From: Aquabacterium sp.
GTDB lineage: Bacteria > Pseudomonadota > Gammaproteobacteria > Burkholderiales > Burkholderiaceae_C
DNA: 64,000 nt
NCBI GenBank assembly: GCA_023266355.1
Contig: JAHFQM010000001.1
Location: forward strand, 704,115 to 768,114
Reading direction: 5' to 3'
Under the pieces are notes generated by a model that did no database searches, was not told the origin of the DNA, and was given only the letters and a program-made list of their open reading frames with translations. Positions within the stretch are counted from its first letter, which is position 1. Each line of letters begins with the position of its first letter. A program made the position numbers and the translations under genes. Shown here one piece after another: positions 8,250 to 18,772 of the stretch.

Positions 8250-11200
8250 ATGTGGATCGTCCAAGTCGCTCTGCGGCGCCCTTACACCTTCATCGTCGCG
8301 GCCTTGCTGATCTTGCTGGCCACGCCCTTCGTGCTGCGCAAGACGCCGGTGGACGTCTTCCCCGAGATCGACATCCCGGTGGTGGCCATCCTCATGAGCT
8401 ACAACGGGCTGACGGCCAAGGAGATGAACGACCGCATCATCACGCCCATCGAGCGCAACCTGGCCAACTCGGTGAGCGACATGGAACACACCGAGTCGCA
8501 GACCCTGGCGGGCATGGGCGTCATCAAGGTGTTCTTCCAGCCGCAGGTCAACCAGGCCACGGCCATCGCGCAGGTGGTGGCCAGCACCCAGGCCTCGCTG
8601 CGTTCGCTGCCGGCCGGTGCCACGCCGCCCACCATCATCAAATACAGCGCCACCGACCTGCCCATCCTGCAGCTCGGCTTCAGCAGCCCCATCCGCAGCG
8701 AGCAGGAGATCAACGAACAGGCCTTCAACGTGCTGCGCACCAAGCTCATCACCATCCCCGGTGTGGCGGTGACGGCGCCTTATGGCGGGCGTTTCCGGCA
8801 GGTCTCGGTGGACATCAACGGCGCGGCGCTGTCGGCGCGTGGGCTGAGTGCGGTGGACGTGGTCAATGCGCTGAACGTGCAGAACCTGACGCTGCCCTCG
8901 GGCACGGCCAAGATCGGCGCGCAAGAGGTGAGCGTGGACCTCAATGGCTCGCCCAAGAGCATGGCCGCGCTGGGCGACATCCCCATCACCACGGTGAACG
9001 GCGCCACGGTGTTCCTGCGCGATGTGGCCCAGGTGCGCGACGGCTACCAGCCACAGACCAACATCGTGCGCCGCGACGGCGAGCGCGGCCTGCTGATGAC
9101 CGTGCTGCGCAATGGCGGCGCCTCGACGCTGGACATCATCGACACCATCCGCCGCGAGCTGCCCAAGGCCGTGCTGGCGCTGCCGGAGGACATCACCGTC
9201 ACGCCGCTGGCCGACCAGTCGGTGTTCGTGGGCGCGGCCATCCGTTCGGTGGTGCACGAGGCCATCATCGCCGCGGGGCTCACGGCCGCGCTGCTGCTCC
9301 TCTTCCTGGGCAACTGGCGCAGCACGGCCATCATCGCGGTGTCCATCCCGCTGTCCATCCTGTGCTCGCTGATCGTGCTGCACCTGATCGGCCAGACCAT
9401 CAACATCATGACCCTGGGCGGCCTGGCACTGGCCGTGGGCATCCTGGTGGACGACGCCACGGTGGAGATCGAAAACGTCGAGCGCCACCTGCACATGGGC
9501 AAGCGCCCGCACCAGGCCATCCTCGATGGCGCCGCAGAGATCGCCGGGCCGGCTTTCGTGGCCACCTTGTGCATCTGCATCGCCTTCGTGCCGATGTTCT
9601 TCCTCACCGGCGTGGCGGGCAAGCTCTTCGTGCCGCTGGCGCAGGCCGTGGTGTTCGCCATGCTCGCGTCTTACGTGCTGTCGCGCACCTTGGTGCCGAC
9701 GCTGGTGATGTACCTGATGCAGCACCAGGCACGCCACGCGACCGATGACCGGCCGGCAGGGCGCTTGCGCCGCATCCACCTGGCGTTCGAGGCCGGCTTT
9801 GAGCGCTTCCGCCACGACTACACCGTCGTGCTGGCCGCACTGCTGCGCCGCAAGGTGCTGGCGGGCGGGGCCTTCGTCGGTTTCGCGCTGCTCTCGTGCG
9901 GGCTGTTCACACAGCTGGGCCGCGACTTCTTCCCCGTGGTCGATGCCGGCCAGATCCGCCTGCACGTGCGCGCCCCGCTGGGCACGCGCCTGGAAGAGAT
10001 GCCGACCTTCGTGGACAAGGTCGAGGCGCGCATCCGCGCACTGATCGGCCACGACGAGGTGGCCGGCATCGTGGACATCGTGGGCGGTCCGTACACGCCC
10101 TACAACACGCTCTACAACAACAACGGCACCTTCGACAGCAGCGACGTCGAGATCATGGTGTCGCTCAAGCCCGAGCACCGCCCCACGGCCGAGCACATCC
10201 GCGCGCTGCGCGCCGCACTGCCGCGCGAGTTCCCCGGCAACGAGTTCTACTTCCAGCCCGCCGACATGGTCAGCCAGACGCTGAATTTCGGCCTGAGTGC
10301 GCCCATCGACATCCAGGTCCAGGGCAACAAGACGGCGGAGAACCTGGCCGTGGCCACCGAGTTGCTCAACCAGGTGCGGCAGGTGCCGGGCGCCGTGGAC
10401 ACGACGCTCTACCAGCGCTTCAACCGCCGGGCGTTGTCGCTGGAGATGGACCGCGCGGCCCTGGCCCAGACCGGCCTGGTGGCGCGCGATGTGGCGCAGA
10501 ACCTGATGGTGTCGCTCAGTTCGAGCTTCCAGACCGCGCCGACCTACTGGCTCAACCAGGCCAATGGCACGGTTTACAACGTGGCGGTGCAGGCGCCATC
10601 GCACGAGATCGACAGCATCGGCGCGATGCTCAGCATCCCGGTCAATGCGCCGGCGGGGGCCTCGGGCAGCGCCACGCCGCGTGAGCCTCAGTTGCTGGGC
10701 AGCCTGGTGCAGCTCAAGTCGAGCAGCCAGCAGGGCAATGTCTCGCACTTCAACATCGCCAACGTGATCGACATCCACACCGGGGTGGACGGCCGCGACC
10801 TGGGCAGCACCTACGACGACATCGCGCGCCTGGTCGAGGCCGCGCGCGCCAAGCTGCCACGCGGCAGCGAGATCACGGTGCGTGGCCAGGTCAACACCAT
10901 GCAGTCGGCTTTCGCGTCCCTGAGCTGGGGGCTGGCGGTGGCGGCCGTGCTGGTGTACCTCTTGCTGGTGGTGAAGTTCCAGTCCTGGCTGGACCCGCTG
11001 GTCATCGTGGCCGCTTTGCCTGCGGCGCTGGCAGGCATCGCCTGGATGCTCTACCTGTCGGGCACGCCACTGTCCGTGCCCGCGCTCACCGGCGCCATCA
11101 TGACGGTGGGCGTGGCCACGGCCAACAGCATCCTCGTGGTGGCGTTCGCGCGCCAGCGCCTGGCCGAGGGCGTGCCACCGGTCACCGCGGCGCTGGAAGC

Positions 11201-11462
11201 GGGCGCCACCCGCTTGCGCCCGGTGCTGATGACGGCCATGGCCATGGTGATCGGCATGGTGCCCATGGCGATTGGGCTGGGCGAGGGCGGCGAGCAGAAC
11301 GCGCCGCTGGGCCGCGCCGTCATCGGTGGCCTGCTGATGGCCACGGCCTCCACCTTGTTGTTCGTGCCGCTGGTGTTCGCGGGCACCCATGGCTGGTTGC
11401 ACCAGCGCCAGGACAAGCGCCGAGCACCGCCCCACCTTGTCTCCGACCCGAGCTTCACATGA
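8250..11462 (+). CDS. RND family efflux transporter, inner-membrane permease
   Basis: The product is 1070 residues, the usual length for HAE-RND pumps. It begins with a transmembrane segment and the P-V-D-V-F-P-E-I-D motif. The proton-relay pair of adjacent aspartates in G-I-L-V-D-D-A-T is intact, and the large periplasmic loops follow each half. It would work with the adaptor at 11459 (ATGA overlap) and an outer-membrane channel encoded elsewhere. The start lies only 27 nt after the terminator and no clear ribosome binding site is visible, so its promoter is uncertain. Substrate unknown. Confidence 0.9.
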   Translation: MWIVQVALRRPYTFIVAALLILLATPFVLRKTPVDVFPEIDIPVVAILMSYNGLTAKEMNDRIITPIERNLANSVSDMEHTESQTLAGMGVIKVFFQPQVNQATAIAQVVASTQASLRSLPAGATPPTIIKYSATDLPILQLGFSSPIRSEQEINEQAFNVLRTKLITIPGVAVTAPYGGRFRQVSVDINGAALSARGLSAVDVVNALNVQNLTLPSGTAKIGAQEVSVDLNGSPKSMAALGDIPITTVNGATVFLRDVAQVRDGYQPQTNIVRRDGERGLLMTVLRNGGASTLDIIDTIRRELPKAVLALPEDITVTPLADQSVFVGAAIRSVVHEAIIAAGLTAALLLLFLGNWRSTAIIAVSIPLSILCSLIVLHLIGQTINIMTLGGLALAVGILVDDATVEIENVERHLHMGKRPHQAILDGAAEIAGPAFVATLCICIAFVPMFFLTGVAGKLFVPLAQAVVFAMLASYVLSRTLVPTLVMYLMQHQARHATDDRPAGRLRRIHLAFEAGFERFRHDYTVVLAALLRRKVLAGGAFVGFALLSCGLFTQLGRDFFPVVDAGQIRLHVRAPLGTRLEEMPTFVDKVEARIRALIGHDEVAGIVDIVGGPYTPYNTLYNNNGTFDSSDVEIMVSLKPEHRPTAEHIRALRAALPREFPGNEFYFQPADMVSQTLNFGLSAPIDIQVQGNKTAENLAVATELLNQVRQVPGAVDTTLYQRFNRRALSLEMDRAALAQTGLVARDVAQNLMVSLSSSFQTAPTYWLNQANGTVYNVAVQAPSHEIDSIGAMLSIPVNAPAGASGSATPREPQLLGSLVQLKSSSQQGNVSHFNIANVIDIHTGVDGRDLGSTYDDIARLVEAARAKLPRGSEITVRGQVNTMQSAFASLSWGLAVAAVLVYLLLVVKFQSWLDPLVIVAALPAALAGIAWMLYLSGTPLSVPALTGAIMTVGVATANSILVVAFARQRLAEGVPPVTAALEAGATRLRPVLMTAMAMVIGMVPMAIGLGEGGEQNAPLGRAVIGGLLMATASTLLFVPLVFAGTHGWLHQRQDKRRAPPHLVSDPSFT

Positions 11463-12670
11463 CGCTGCACACGCCTCCTTCGAACGACCCTCCCGCGCTG
11501 GCTGTGTCGGCTTTGCCGGCCTCCAGTGGGGCCTTGCGGCGGGCGCGTCGCCTGGGCCTGGTGGCCTTGATCCTGTTGCTGGGAGGCGCGGGTGTGCGCA
11601 CCTATGTCAACGCGGTGCACGCCAAGCAGATCGAAGATGGCACGCGTGAGCGGGCGCTGCGCACCGTGCTTTTCACGCAGCCCAAGGGCGGGCAGGGCCA
11701 GCGCACGGTGTCGCTGCCCGCCACGCTCAAGGGGCGCAACGAGACGGCCATTTACGCGCGCACCAACGGCTATGTGCAGGCCTGGAAGAAGGACATCGGG
11801 GACCGGGTTCGCCAGGGGGACCTGCTGGCCATCATCGACACGCCCGAGGTCGATCAGGACCTGGCCCAGGCGCGTGCCACGCTGACGCAGGTGCAGGCCC
11901 GACTGGCCTTGACGCAGTCGTCGCTGGCGCGCTGGGAGGGCTTGCGGCAAAGCGATGCCGTGTCCGCCCAGGAGCTGGACGAGCGCCGCGCCGCGCAGCA
12001 ACAGGCCCAGGCCGACCTGGCCGCGGCCCAGGCCCATGTGCGCCGCCTGCAGCAGCTGCACGACTTTGGCCGCATCACGGCGCCTTTCGATGGCGTGGTG
12101 GTGCGTCGCAGTGTCGAGGTGGGGGCCTTGGTGGCCGCTGGCAGCGCGACCACCACGCGCGAGCTGTTCTACCTGGCCCAGTCCGATCGGTTGCGCCTGA
12201 CCGTGGCGGTGCCGCAGGTCCATGCCGCCGACATCCAGCCCGGCAAGGACGTCAGCATCAAGCTGCTGGAGCGCCCACAGGCGCCCGTCAAGGGCGTGGT
12301 CACGCGGGTGTCCGGTGGCCTGGAGGTGGCCACGCGTTCGCTGCAGGTGGAGGTCTCGGTGCCCAATGCCGACGGCAAGCTCTTGCCCGGCACCTACGTG
12401 GAGGTGTCGCTGCCCCTGTCGGGCTCGGCCAAGGCCCTGCTGGTGCCGCCCAACACCTTGCAGTTCCGCCAGGACGGCCCGCGCGTGGCCGTGGTGGACG
12501 CCCACAACCAGGTGAGCCTGCGCGCCGTCAAGCTGGGCCGTGACCTGGGGCGCAGCGTGGAGGTCACCTCGGGCTTGAGCCCGCAGGACAAGGTGGTGCT
12601 CAACCCGCCCGACACCATCGATGCGGGCGAGCGCGTGCTGGCCAAGGCGGCCCCGCCCGACAAGCCTTGA
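11459..12670 (+). CDS. RND efflux periplasmic adaptor (membrane fusion protein)
   Basis: The product is 403 residues with one N-terminal transmembrane anchor. A lipoyl/barrel-sandwich half (G-Y-V-Q-A-W-K-K-D-I-G-D-R-V), a coiled-coil hairpin rich in Gln and Ala, the second half-lipoyl (I-T-A-P-F-D-G-V-V), and a beta-barrel domain follow, the standard HlyD/AcrA order. It overlaps the permease stop by ATGA. No outer-membrane factor follows. The pump may use a shared TolC, but the tolC in this window (59585-61456) is interrupted. Confidence 0.9.
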   Translation: MTLHTPPSNDPPALAVSALPASSGALRRARRLGLVALILLLGGAGVRTYVNAVHAKQIEDGTRERALRTVLFTQPKGGQGQRTVSLPATLKGRNETAIYARTNGYVQAWKKDIGDRVRQGDLLAIIDTPEVDQDLAQARATLTQVQARLALTQSSLARWEGLRQSDAVSAQELDERRAAQQQAQADLAAAQAHVRRLQQLHDFGRITAPFDGVVVRRSVEVGALVAAGSATTTRELFYLAQSDRLRLTVAVPQVHAADIQPGKDVSIKLLERPQAPVKGVVTRVSGGLEVATRSLQVEVSVPNADGKLLPGTYVEVSLPLSGSAKALLVPPNTLQFRQDGPRVAVVDAHNQVSLRAVKLGRDLGRSVEVTSGLSPQDKVVLNPPDTIDAGERVLAKAAPPDKP

Positions 12671-12738
12671 TGGCCGCGTCGGGGGCTTGAGGCCTGCGCA
12701 CGCATGCTTGCACGCATATGCATCTACCGAATCCTTCC

Positions 12739-12767
12739 TTGGTGCCAGAGGGGCTGCTCGATACAGT
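12739..12767 (+). promoter_or_regulatory. Candidate sigma-70 promoter for the ccm operon
   Basis: TTGGTG (12739-12744) and TACAGT (12762-12767) are separated by 17 bp in the 138-bp gap before ccmA. Each hexamer is only a partial match, so this is a candidate only. Confidence 0.3.
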
Positions 12768-12808
12768 GCACACAGCTGTTGAAAGACCCACACCCAGGTT
12801 AGGTAAAG

Positions 12809-13486
12809 ATGATGTTGCAGGCCATTGGCCTCGTCGGAGGGCGAGGGCCCCACGCACGTGTTCACCCCTTGTTCAGTGACCTGGATGTCGCGCTCGGTGA
12901 GGGCGAATCTCTGCGCGTGACGGGGCGCAACGGCAGCGGCAAGACCACCCTGTTGCGCACGCTCTGCGGCCTGATCGAACCCCTGGCGGGCGAGTTGCTG
13001 TGGCGCGGCCGGCCGGTGCGCCGCGATGGCACGGCCTTGCGGTCCGAGCTGCTCTACATCGGCCATGCCGCGGGCCTCAAGGACGACCTCAGTGCCTTGG
13101 AGAACCTGCGCGTGGCGCAAGCCCTGGCAGGGCGCCCATGCAGCGAAGCGCAAGCCGCGCAGGCCTTGCAGGCACTGGGCCTGGACCCGCGTGCCGCCGC
13201 CGCACCGGCCCGCACCTTGTCGCAAGGCCAGAAGCGCCGCGCGGTGCTGGCCCGGTTGGCCTTGCCCGTCGGCCACGGTGAGCCCGGCCTGCTGGTGCTG
13301 GACGAGCCCTTCAATGCACTGGACGCCGCCTCGGTGGCGCAGCTCACGGCCGTGCTGGCACAGCGCCTGGCGCATGGCGCCATGCTGGTTTACACAACCC
13401 ACCAGGGCCAGAGCGTGCCCGCCCGCCGCGCACAGACCTGGCACCTGGGTGCCGCTGAGCAGGCCGAGGCGGCAGAGGCGGTGTGA
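12809..13486 (+). CDS. ccmA: Cytochrome c maturation ATPase CcmA
   Basis: ABC ATPase of 225 residues with Walker A G-R-N-G-S-G-K-T-T, signature L-S-Q-G-Q-K-R-R and Walker B L-L-V-L-D-E-P. CcmA with CcmB powers release of holo-CcmE from CcmC/CcmD in system I haem delivery. It opens a nine-gene ccm run in canonical order. A second ATG lies at 12812. AGG at 12801-12803 is a modest ribosome binding site. The gene ends in a TGATG overlap with ccmB. Confidence 0.93.
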   Translation: MMLQAIGLVGGRGPHARVHPLFSDLDVALGEGESLRVTGRNGSGKTTLLRTLCGLIEPLAGELLWRGRPVRRDGTALRSELLYIGHAAGLKDDLSALENLRVAQALAGRPCSEAQAAQALQALGLDPRAAAAPARTLSQGQKRRAVLARLALPVGHGEPGLLVLDEPFNALDAASVAQLTAVLAQRLAHGAMLVYTTHQGQSVPARRAQTWHLGAAEQAEAAEAV

Positions 13487-14154
13487 TGGGACGTGTGTGC
13501 TGGACCGTGCTGCAAAGGGACCTGCTGCTGGCGTTTCGGCGCCGGTCGGACGTGGCCGCCTCGCTGGGCTTCTTCTTGATGGTGAGCAGCCTGTTCCCAT
13601 TGGGTGTGGGCCCGGAGCGCGAGACCTTGCGCACGGTGGCCCCCGGCATCCTGTGGGTGGCGGCCTTGCTGGCCACGCTGTTGTCCCTGGGGCGCTTGTT
13701 CGCCCTTGACCACGCGGACGGCACGCTGGAGCAGATGCTGCTGTCGCCCGAGCCCCTCAGCGTCATCGTGCTGGGCAAGGTGGTGGCGCACTGGCTGAGC
13801 ACTGGCCTGCCATTGGTGCTGCTGGCACCCGTGCTGGCGCTGCAGTTCGACCTGCCGTGGGATGCCATTGGCGTGCTGGCGGCCAGCCTGGCCTTGGGCA
13901 CGCCGGTGCTCAGCCTGCTCGGGGCCATCGGTGCGGCGCTGACGCTGGGTTTGCGCGGCGGCGGCGTGCTGGTGGCGTTGCTGGTGCTGCCGCTGTACAT
14001 CCCGGTGCTGATTTTCGGGGCCGGCGCCGTGAGTGCGCAGGCCAGCGGGCAGGGCGCCTCGGCTCACCTGCACTTGCTGGCGGGCGTGCTGGCCGCCAGC
14101 CTGGCCTTGGCCCCTTGGGCTGCGGCCATGGCCTTGCGCCTGTCGGCCGATTGA
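13486..14154 (+). CDS. ccmB: Cytochrome c maturation membrane protein CcmB
   Basis: The product is 222 residues with about six transmembrane segments and the family's early L-L-L-A-F-R-R-R-S-D element. It is the membrane partner of CcmA. The ATG overlaps the ccmA stop; an in-frame GTG at 13483 is an alternative. Confidence 0.92.
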   Translation: MGRVCWTVLQRDLLLAFRRRSDVAASLGFFLMVSSLFPLGVGPERETLRTVAPGILWVAALLATLLSLGRLFALDHADGTLEQMLLSPEPLSVIVLGKVVAHWLSTGLPLVLLAPVLALQFDLPWDAIGVLAASLALGTPVLSLLGAIGAALTLGLRGGGVLVALLVLPLYIPVLIFGAGAVSAQASGQGASAHLHLLAGVLAASLALAPWAAAMALRLSAD

Positions 14155-14188
14155 AACGCCTCGCCCCTGTCGTCCATTCCAGAGATCC

Positions 14189-15058
14189 ATGAACGTGGCA
14201 ACCCTCCCATCCTCCTCGCCGCAACTGCCGCGGCAAAAACAGCTGCAGCAACATCAGCCGCAGCACGATGACGGCCGCGGCCAACGCTGGCAGCAGCGCT
14301 GGCTGTCGCTGGCATCGCCACGCCAGGCCCACGCGCTGGCCGGGCGCATCGTGCCCTGGGCGCTGGCGGTGGCTTTGCTGGCCACCCTGGCCGGGCTGTA
14401 TGTGGGCTTTTTCGTGGCGCCGACCGACCACCAACAGGGCGAGGCCTACCGCATCATCTTCGTGCATGTGCCTGCGGCCTGGCTGTCCATGGTCATCTAC
14501 GTGGCGATGGCGTTCTGGGCGGCGCTGGGCTGGGTGCTCAACACGCGGGCCTCGGCCATGCTGGCCCGCGCGCTGGCCCCCACTGGCGCCTTGTTCACCT
14601 TCCTGGCCTTGTGGACCGGCGCGCTGTGGGGCAAGCCGACCTGGGGCACCTGGTGGGTCTGGGACGCCCGCCTGACGTCTGAGCTGATCTTGCTGTTCCT
14701 TTACATCGGCGTGATGGCGCTGCAATCGGCCATCGACGACCCGCGCCGTGGCGACCAGGCCGGAGCGCTGCTGGCCGTGGTGGGCGTGGTCAACGTGCCC
14801 ATCATTTATTTCTCGGTGAAGTGGTGGAACACGCTGCACCAGGGTGCCTCGGTCAGCCTGCAGTCGGCGCCGACCATGGCCTCGTCGATGTTGACCGGCA
14901 TGTTGCTGTGCACCGTGGGTCTGTGGGCCTATGCCGTGGCGGCGGTGCTGCAGCGCTTGCGCGCCATCGTGCTGGTGCGCGAGCAACACGCCGACTGGGT
15001 GGCCGAGGTGGCCGGGGTGGCGAACGTGGCGCAGGCAGCGCAAGGAGCGCGCGCATGA
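14189..15058 (+). CDS. ccmC: Haem exporter/handling protein CcmC
   Basis: The product is 289 residues with six predicted membrane spans and the haem-handling tryptophan-rich motif W-G-T-W-W-V-W-D-A-R-L-T. CcmC loads haem onto CcmE at the periplasmic face. Its hydrophilic N-terminal extension of about 50 residues, rich in Gln and His, is longer than in the E. coli protein; a later start cannot be excluded. It ends in an ATGA overlap with ccmD. Confidence 0.93.
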   Translation: MNVATLPSSSPQLPRQKQLQQHQPQHDDGRGQRWQQRWLSLASPRQAHALAGRIVPWALAVALLATLAGLYVGFFVAPTDHQQGEAYRIIFVHVPAAWLSMVIYVAMAFWAALGWVLNTRASAMLARALAPTGALFTFLALWTGALWGKPTWGTWWVWDARLTSELILLFLYIGVMALQSAIDDPRRGDQAGALLAVVGVVNVPIIYFSVKWWNTLHQGASVSLQSAPTMASSMLTGMLLCTVGLWAYAVAAVLQRLRAIVLVREQHADWVAEVAGVANVAQAAQGARA

Positions 15059-15261
15059 ACTGGCACAGCTGGCAAGAATTTGTCGCCATGGGTGGCCACG
15101 GCCTGTATGTGTGGGGCTCCTTTGGCGCTGTGCTGCTCGCCTTGGTGCTGGAGTGGTGGTCCATCGCCCGGCAAACGCGTGCTGCGCTGAGCGAGGTGCG
15201 CCTGGCTCATGCGTCTCACCCATCTCAGCTTTCTGATCCTGCACAGGAGACCTCCGCATGA
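15055..15261 (+). CDS. ccmD: Haem exporter accessory protein CcmD
   Basis: This 68-residue small membrane protein has one transmembrane helix after the typical M-G-G-H-G-x-Y-V-W-G-S-F motif, then a basic tail. CcmD helps release holo-CcmE from CcmC. It overlaps ccmC and ccmE by ATGA on both sides. Confidence 0.9.
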   Translation: MNWHSWQEFVAMGGHGLYVWGSFGAVLLALVLEWWSIARQTRAALSEVRLAHASHPSQLSDPAQETSA

Positions 15262-15713
15262 AACCGCGCCACCAACGTTTGGGCCTCGTCCTGCTGGGCT
15301 TGCTCAGCCTGGGCGTGGGCGCCTGGTTCGTGCTGTCGGCGTTTCAGCAGAACCTGGTGTTTTTCTTCACGCCCAGCCAGGTCACGCAGGGAGAGGCGCC
15401 CGTCGCCAAGCGCTTTCGCATCGGGGGCATGGTCGAGGCCGGCAGCCTGAAGCGCCAGCCGGACGGGCTGACGCACAGCTTCGTGGTCACCGACATGGCC
15501 CAGCGCGTGACCGTGCAGTACCGAGGCCTGTTGCCCGACCTGTTCAAGGAAGGCAAAGGCGTGGTCGCGCAAGGCCGGCTGGACGCCGAGCGCCGCTTCG
15601 TGGCCGACGAGGTGCTGGCCAAGCACGATGAGAACTACATGCCGCCGGAAGCTGCGCACGCCTTGGAGCAGGCGCAAGCGGCGCGCGCGCAAGTCCCGGG
15701 GGCACGGCCATGA
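15258..15713 (+). CDS. ccmE: Periplasmic haem chaperone CcmE
   Basis: The product is 151 residues: an N-terminal membrane anchor, an OB-fold, and the covalent haem-binding histidine in [12 protein letters not shown]. It carries haem from CcmC to CcmF/CcmH. It overlaps ccmF by ATGA. Confidence 0.95.
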   Translation: MKPRHQRLGLVLLGLLSLGVGAWFVLSAFQQNLVFFFTPSQVTQGEAPVAKRFRIGGMVEAGSLKRQPDGLTHSFVVTDMAQRVTVQYRGLLPDLFKEGKGVVAQGRLDAERRFVADEVLAKHDENYMPPEAAHALEQAQAARAQVPGARP

Positions 15714-17764
15714 CGCCCGAACTCGGACAGATCGCCCTGATCCTGGCCCTGGGCCTGGCCACCTTGCTGGGCACCTTGCCACTGTGGGGGGCTTGGCGGC
15801 AGGACGCCCGCTGGATGGCCTTGGCCCGCCCTTTGGCGGCGGGTCAGTTCGCCTTCGTGGCGCTGGCCTTCGCACTGCTGGTGAACGCCTTCGTGGCCAA
15901 GGATTTTTCGGTGGCCTATGTGGCCCACAACGCCAACTCCCTGCTGCCGCTGCCTTACCGCGTGGCGGCCACCTGGGGAGGGCACGAGGGTTCCTTGCTG
16001 CTGTGGCAGCTGATGCTGGCCGGCTGGACGCTGGCGGTGGCGCGCTTCAGCCGGCAGTTGCCGCCCGACGTGGTTGCCCGGGTGCTGGGCGTGCTGGGCC
16101 TGGTGGGCGTGGGCTTTTTGAGCTTCACGCTGCTGACGTCCAACCCCTTCGACCGCGGCCTGCCCGCACCCGCCGATGGCCGCGACCTCAACCCCTTGTT
16201 GCAAGACCCGGGCATGGTCTTCCACCCGCCCTTGCTCTACATGGGCTATGTGGGTTTCTCGGTGGCCTTTGCCTTCGCCATCGCGGCCTTGATCTCCGGC
16301 CGCTTGGACGCCACCTGGGCCCGCTGGACGCGACCCTGGACCTTGCTGGCCTGGGCCTTCCTCACCCTGGGCATCCTGCTGGGCAGCTTTTGGGCTTACT
16401 ACGAGCTGGGTTGGGGCGGCTGGTGGTTCTGGGACGCGGTGGAAAACGCTTCCTTCATGCCCTGGTTGGTGGGCACGGCCCTGGTCCATTCGCTGTCGGT
16501 CAGCGAGCGGCGTGACAGCTTCAAACACTGGACGGTGTTGCTGGCCATCCTCGCGTTCTCGCTGTCGCTGCTGGGCACCTTCCTGGTCCGCTCGGGCGTG
16601 TTGTCGTCGGTGCATGCGTTTGCGTCCGACCCGCGCCGGGGCCTGTTCATCCTGGCCTTCCTGGTGGTGGTGATCGGCGGCTCTCTCGGGCTGTACGCCT
16701 GGCGCGCATCGGCCGTGGCGGCACCCCATGCTGCCCATGGCCCGCGCGTGCGTTTCGCGGCGTGGTCGCGCGAATCCCTGCTGCTGCTCAACAACGTCTT
16801 CCTGCTGGTCACGGCCGGCACGGTGCTGCTGGGCACGCTGTACCCGCTGGCACTGGACGCCTTCGGCCTGGGCAAGATCTCCGTGGGGCCGCCGTACTTC
16901 GAGGCGGTGTTCGTGCCCCTGATGGTGCCGGTGCTGGTGCTGATGGTGTTCGGGCCGGTGGTGGCCTGGCAGCGCGGTTCGTGGGCCCAGGCCTGGCAGA
17001 CCTTGCGCGCACCGGCCCTGGCCGCCTTGGTGCTGGCGGGCGCGGTGGCCGTGGTGGCGCGTGCGTCCCTCGGCGTCGCCCTGGGCCTGCTCTTGAGCCT
17101 GTGGATCACACTGGGCACGCTGCAACTGCTGCGCCGTCGGTGGGTGGCCGTGCCCGGCCAGACCGCGTGGCTTGCGCGCGCCCGGGCCTTGCCGCTGGGC
17201 CTGTGGGGCATGGCCGCGGCCCACCTGGGCGTGGGCGTGTTCGTGGCGGGCGTCACCCTGGTCAAGGGTTTCGACCATGCGCAGGATGCCAGCCTGAAGG
17301 AGGGCGACCACGTCGTTGTGGCGGGCCACGATTTCCACTTCGCGTCGCTGGCCAAGGGCAAGGGCGCCAACTACATCTCGGCGCGGGCCACCTTCGAGGT
17401 CACCCGGGATGGGCGCCATGTGGCCACCCTGCACCCCGAGAAGCGCCTGTACATCGTGCAGCGCATGCCCATGACGGAGGCCGCCATCGACCGCGGCTTC
17501 ACGCGGGACCTCTACGTCTCGCTCGGCGAAGCCTCGCCGGACGGCGCCTGGGGCGTGCGCGTGCAGGTCAAGCCCTTCATGGGCTGGGTCTGGGCCGGTT
17601 GCCTGTTGATGGCCTTGGGCGGTGGCTTGGCGGCGTCCGACCGCCGCTACCGGCAGCGGGTCCAGCAAGCGCAAGTGGGGACGGGGCCTGCCACGACCTT
17701 GTCCGACACCCCCTCCAGCCATGCCCCTGCTTGGGCCCCTTCTCCCCATCCCGTCCAGCCATGA
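15710..17764 (+). CDS. ccmF: Cytochrome c haem lyase subunit CcmF
   Basis: The product is 684 residues with roughly 14-15 transmembrane segments. It has the [13 protein letters not shown] motif (here [12 protein letters not shown]) and the early [10 protein letters not shown]. CcmF with CcmH attaches haem to CxxCH motifs. Five such haem sites are predicted in the operon at 340-7442, so this machinery is needed for those proteins. Confidence 0.95.
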   Translation: MTPELGQIALILALGLATLLGTLPLWGAWRQDARWMALARPLAAGQFAFVALAFALLVNAFVAKDFSVAYVAHNANSLLPLPYRVAATWGGHEGSLLLWQLMLAGWTLAVARFSRQLPPDVVARVLGVLGLVGVGFLSFTLLTSNPFDRGLPAPADGRDLNPLLQDPGMVFHPPLLYMGYVGFSVAFAFAIAALISGRLDATWARWTRPWTLLAWAFLTLGILLGSFWAYYELGWGGWWFWDAVENASFMPWLVGTALVHSLSVSERRDSFKHWTVLLAILAFSLSLLGTFLVRSGVLSSVHAFASDPRRGLFILAFLVVVIGGSLGLYAWRASAVAAPHAAHGPRVRFAAWSRESLLLLNNVFLLVTAGTVLLGTLYPLALDAFGLGKISVGPPYFEAVFVPLMVPVLVLMVFGPVVAWQRGSWAQAWQTLRAPALAALVLAGAVAVVARASLGVALGLLLSLWITLGTLQLLRRRWVAVPGQTAWLARARALPLGLWGMAAAHLGVGVFVAGVTLVKGFDHAQDASLKEGDHVVVAGHDFHFASLAKGKGANYISARATFEVTRDGRHVATLHPEKRLYIVQRMPMTEAAIDRGFTRDLYVSLGEASPDGAWGVRVQVKPFMGWVWAGCLLMALGGGLAASDRRYRQRVQQAQVGTGPATTLSDTPSSHAPAWAPSPHPVQP

Positions 17765-18330
17765 GTGCGCCACGCCCCCGTCTTTCCCTCGGCCGCCTGC
17801 TGGGCTTCGGCCTGCCCTTGGCCTTGTTCGCCGCCTTGGCCTTCATGCTGGCCCGCGGGCTGCAACATGGCCACAGCGAAGCGCTGCCGTCGCCCCTGAT
17901 CGGGCGTGCCTTGCCCACCTTCGTGCTGCCCCAGTTGGCCGCAGACGAGGCCTCGCGCTTTGCCCCGGCGCAGATGAAAGGCCAGGTGTGGCTGCTCAAT
18001 GTCTGGGCGTCGTGGTGCACCTCTTGCAAGGAAGAACACCCTGTGCTGATGGGCCTGTCGCGCGAGGCCCAAGTGCCCTTGATCGGGTTCAACTACCAGG
18101 ACCAGGCCGAGGCGGGGCGCGCCTGGCTGGCCCAGCAAGGCGACCCCTATCGCCTGACCGTGACCGACCCGGACGGCCGTGCGGGCCTGGACCTGGGCGT
18201 GGTCGGGGTGCCGGAGACATTCGTCATCGACAAGCAAGGCCGCGTGCGCCACAAGCTCTCCGGGCCCATCACCCCGGAGGTCTGGCGCAACACCCTGCAA
18301 CCGCTGATCCAGGAGCTGCAAGGTGCGTGA
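17761..18330 (+). CDS. ccmG: Thioredoxin-like protein CcmG (DsbE)
   Basis: The product is 189 residues: an N-terminal anchor, then a thioredoxin fold with redox motif W-C-T-S-C in V-W-A-S-W-C and the cis-Pro segment G-V-P-E-T-F. It keeps the apocytochrome CxxCH reduced. ATGA overlap with ccmF. Confidence 0.93.
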   Translation: MSAPRPRLSLGRLLGFGLPLALFAALAFMLARGLQHGHSEALPSPLIGRALPTFVLPQLAADEASRFAPAQMKGQVWLLNVWASWCTSCKEEHPVLMGLSREAQVPLIGFNYQDQAEAGRAWLAQQGDPYRLTVTDPDGRAGLDLGVVGVPETFVIDKQGRVRHKLSGPITPEVWRNTLQPLIQELQGA

Positions 18331-18772
18331 ACACCCTCGATGGATGCACGGGCTGTTCGCGGCCGTGCTGTGCAGCTGGCTGGTCAGCTGGGCACAGGCC
18401 GCCGATGCGCCAGCCGAGCCTCGGCCCGACAGCCTGGCCCCGCACGAAGCCCGTCTGGACGAGCGCGCCCAGCGCCTGAGCGCAGAACTGCGCTGCCTGG
18501 TGTGCCAGAACCAGACGATCGCCGACTCCCAGGCAGAGCTGGCCATGCAGCTCAAGCGCGAGGTGCGCCAGCAACTGGCCCGCGGCGCTTCGGACCAGCA
18601 GGTCCGCGACTTCATGGTGCAGCGCTATGGCGAGTTCGTGCTGTACCGGCCGCCACTCAACGACGCCACGGTCTGGCTGTGGGGTGGGCCCATGCTGCTG
18701 CTGGCGCTCGGGCTGGGCGCCTTGGTCTGGCAACTGCTGCGCCACCGACCAGAAGAAGGAGACCCCACATGA
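18323..18772 (+). CDS. ccmH: Cytochrome c maturation protein CcmH
   Basis: The product is 149 residues with a signal peptide, the defining L-R-C-L-V-C-Q-N-Q-T motif (redox cysteine pair) and a C-terminal membrane helix. It handles apocytochrome thiols before ligation. It starts at GTG 18323 inside the ccmG end (8-nt overlap) and ends in ATGA with ccmI. Confidence 0.92.
   Translation: MREHPRWMHGLFAAVLCSWLVSWAQAADAPAEPRPDSLAPHEARLDERAQRLSAELRCLVCQNQTIADSQAELAMQLKREVRQQLARGASDQQVRDFMVQRYGEFVLYRPPLNDATVWLWGGPMLLLALGLGALVWQLLRHRPEEGDPT

Noticed and set aside
12700..12720. Short direct repeat CACGCAT twice upstream of ccmA
   Set aside because: Only seven bases long with two copies and no symmetry; likely chance.
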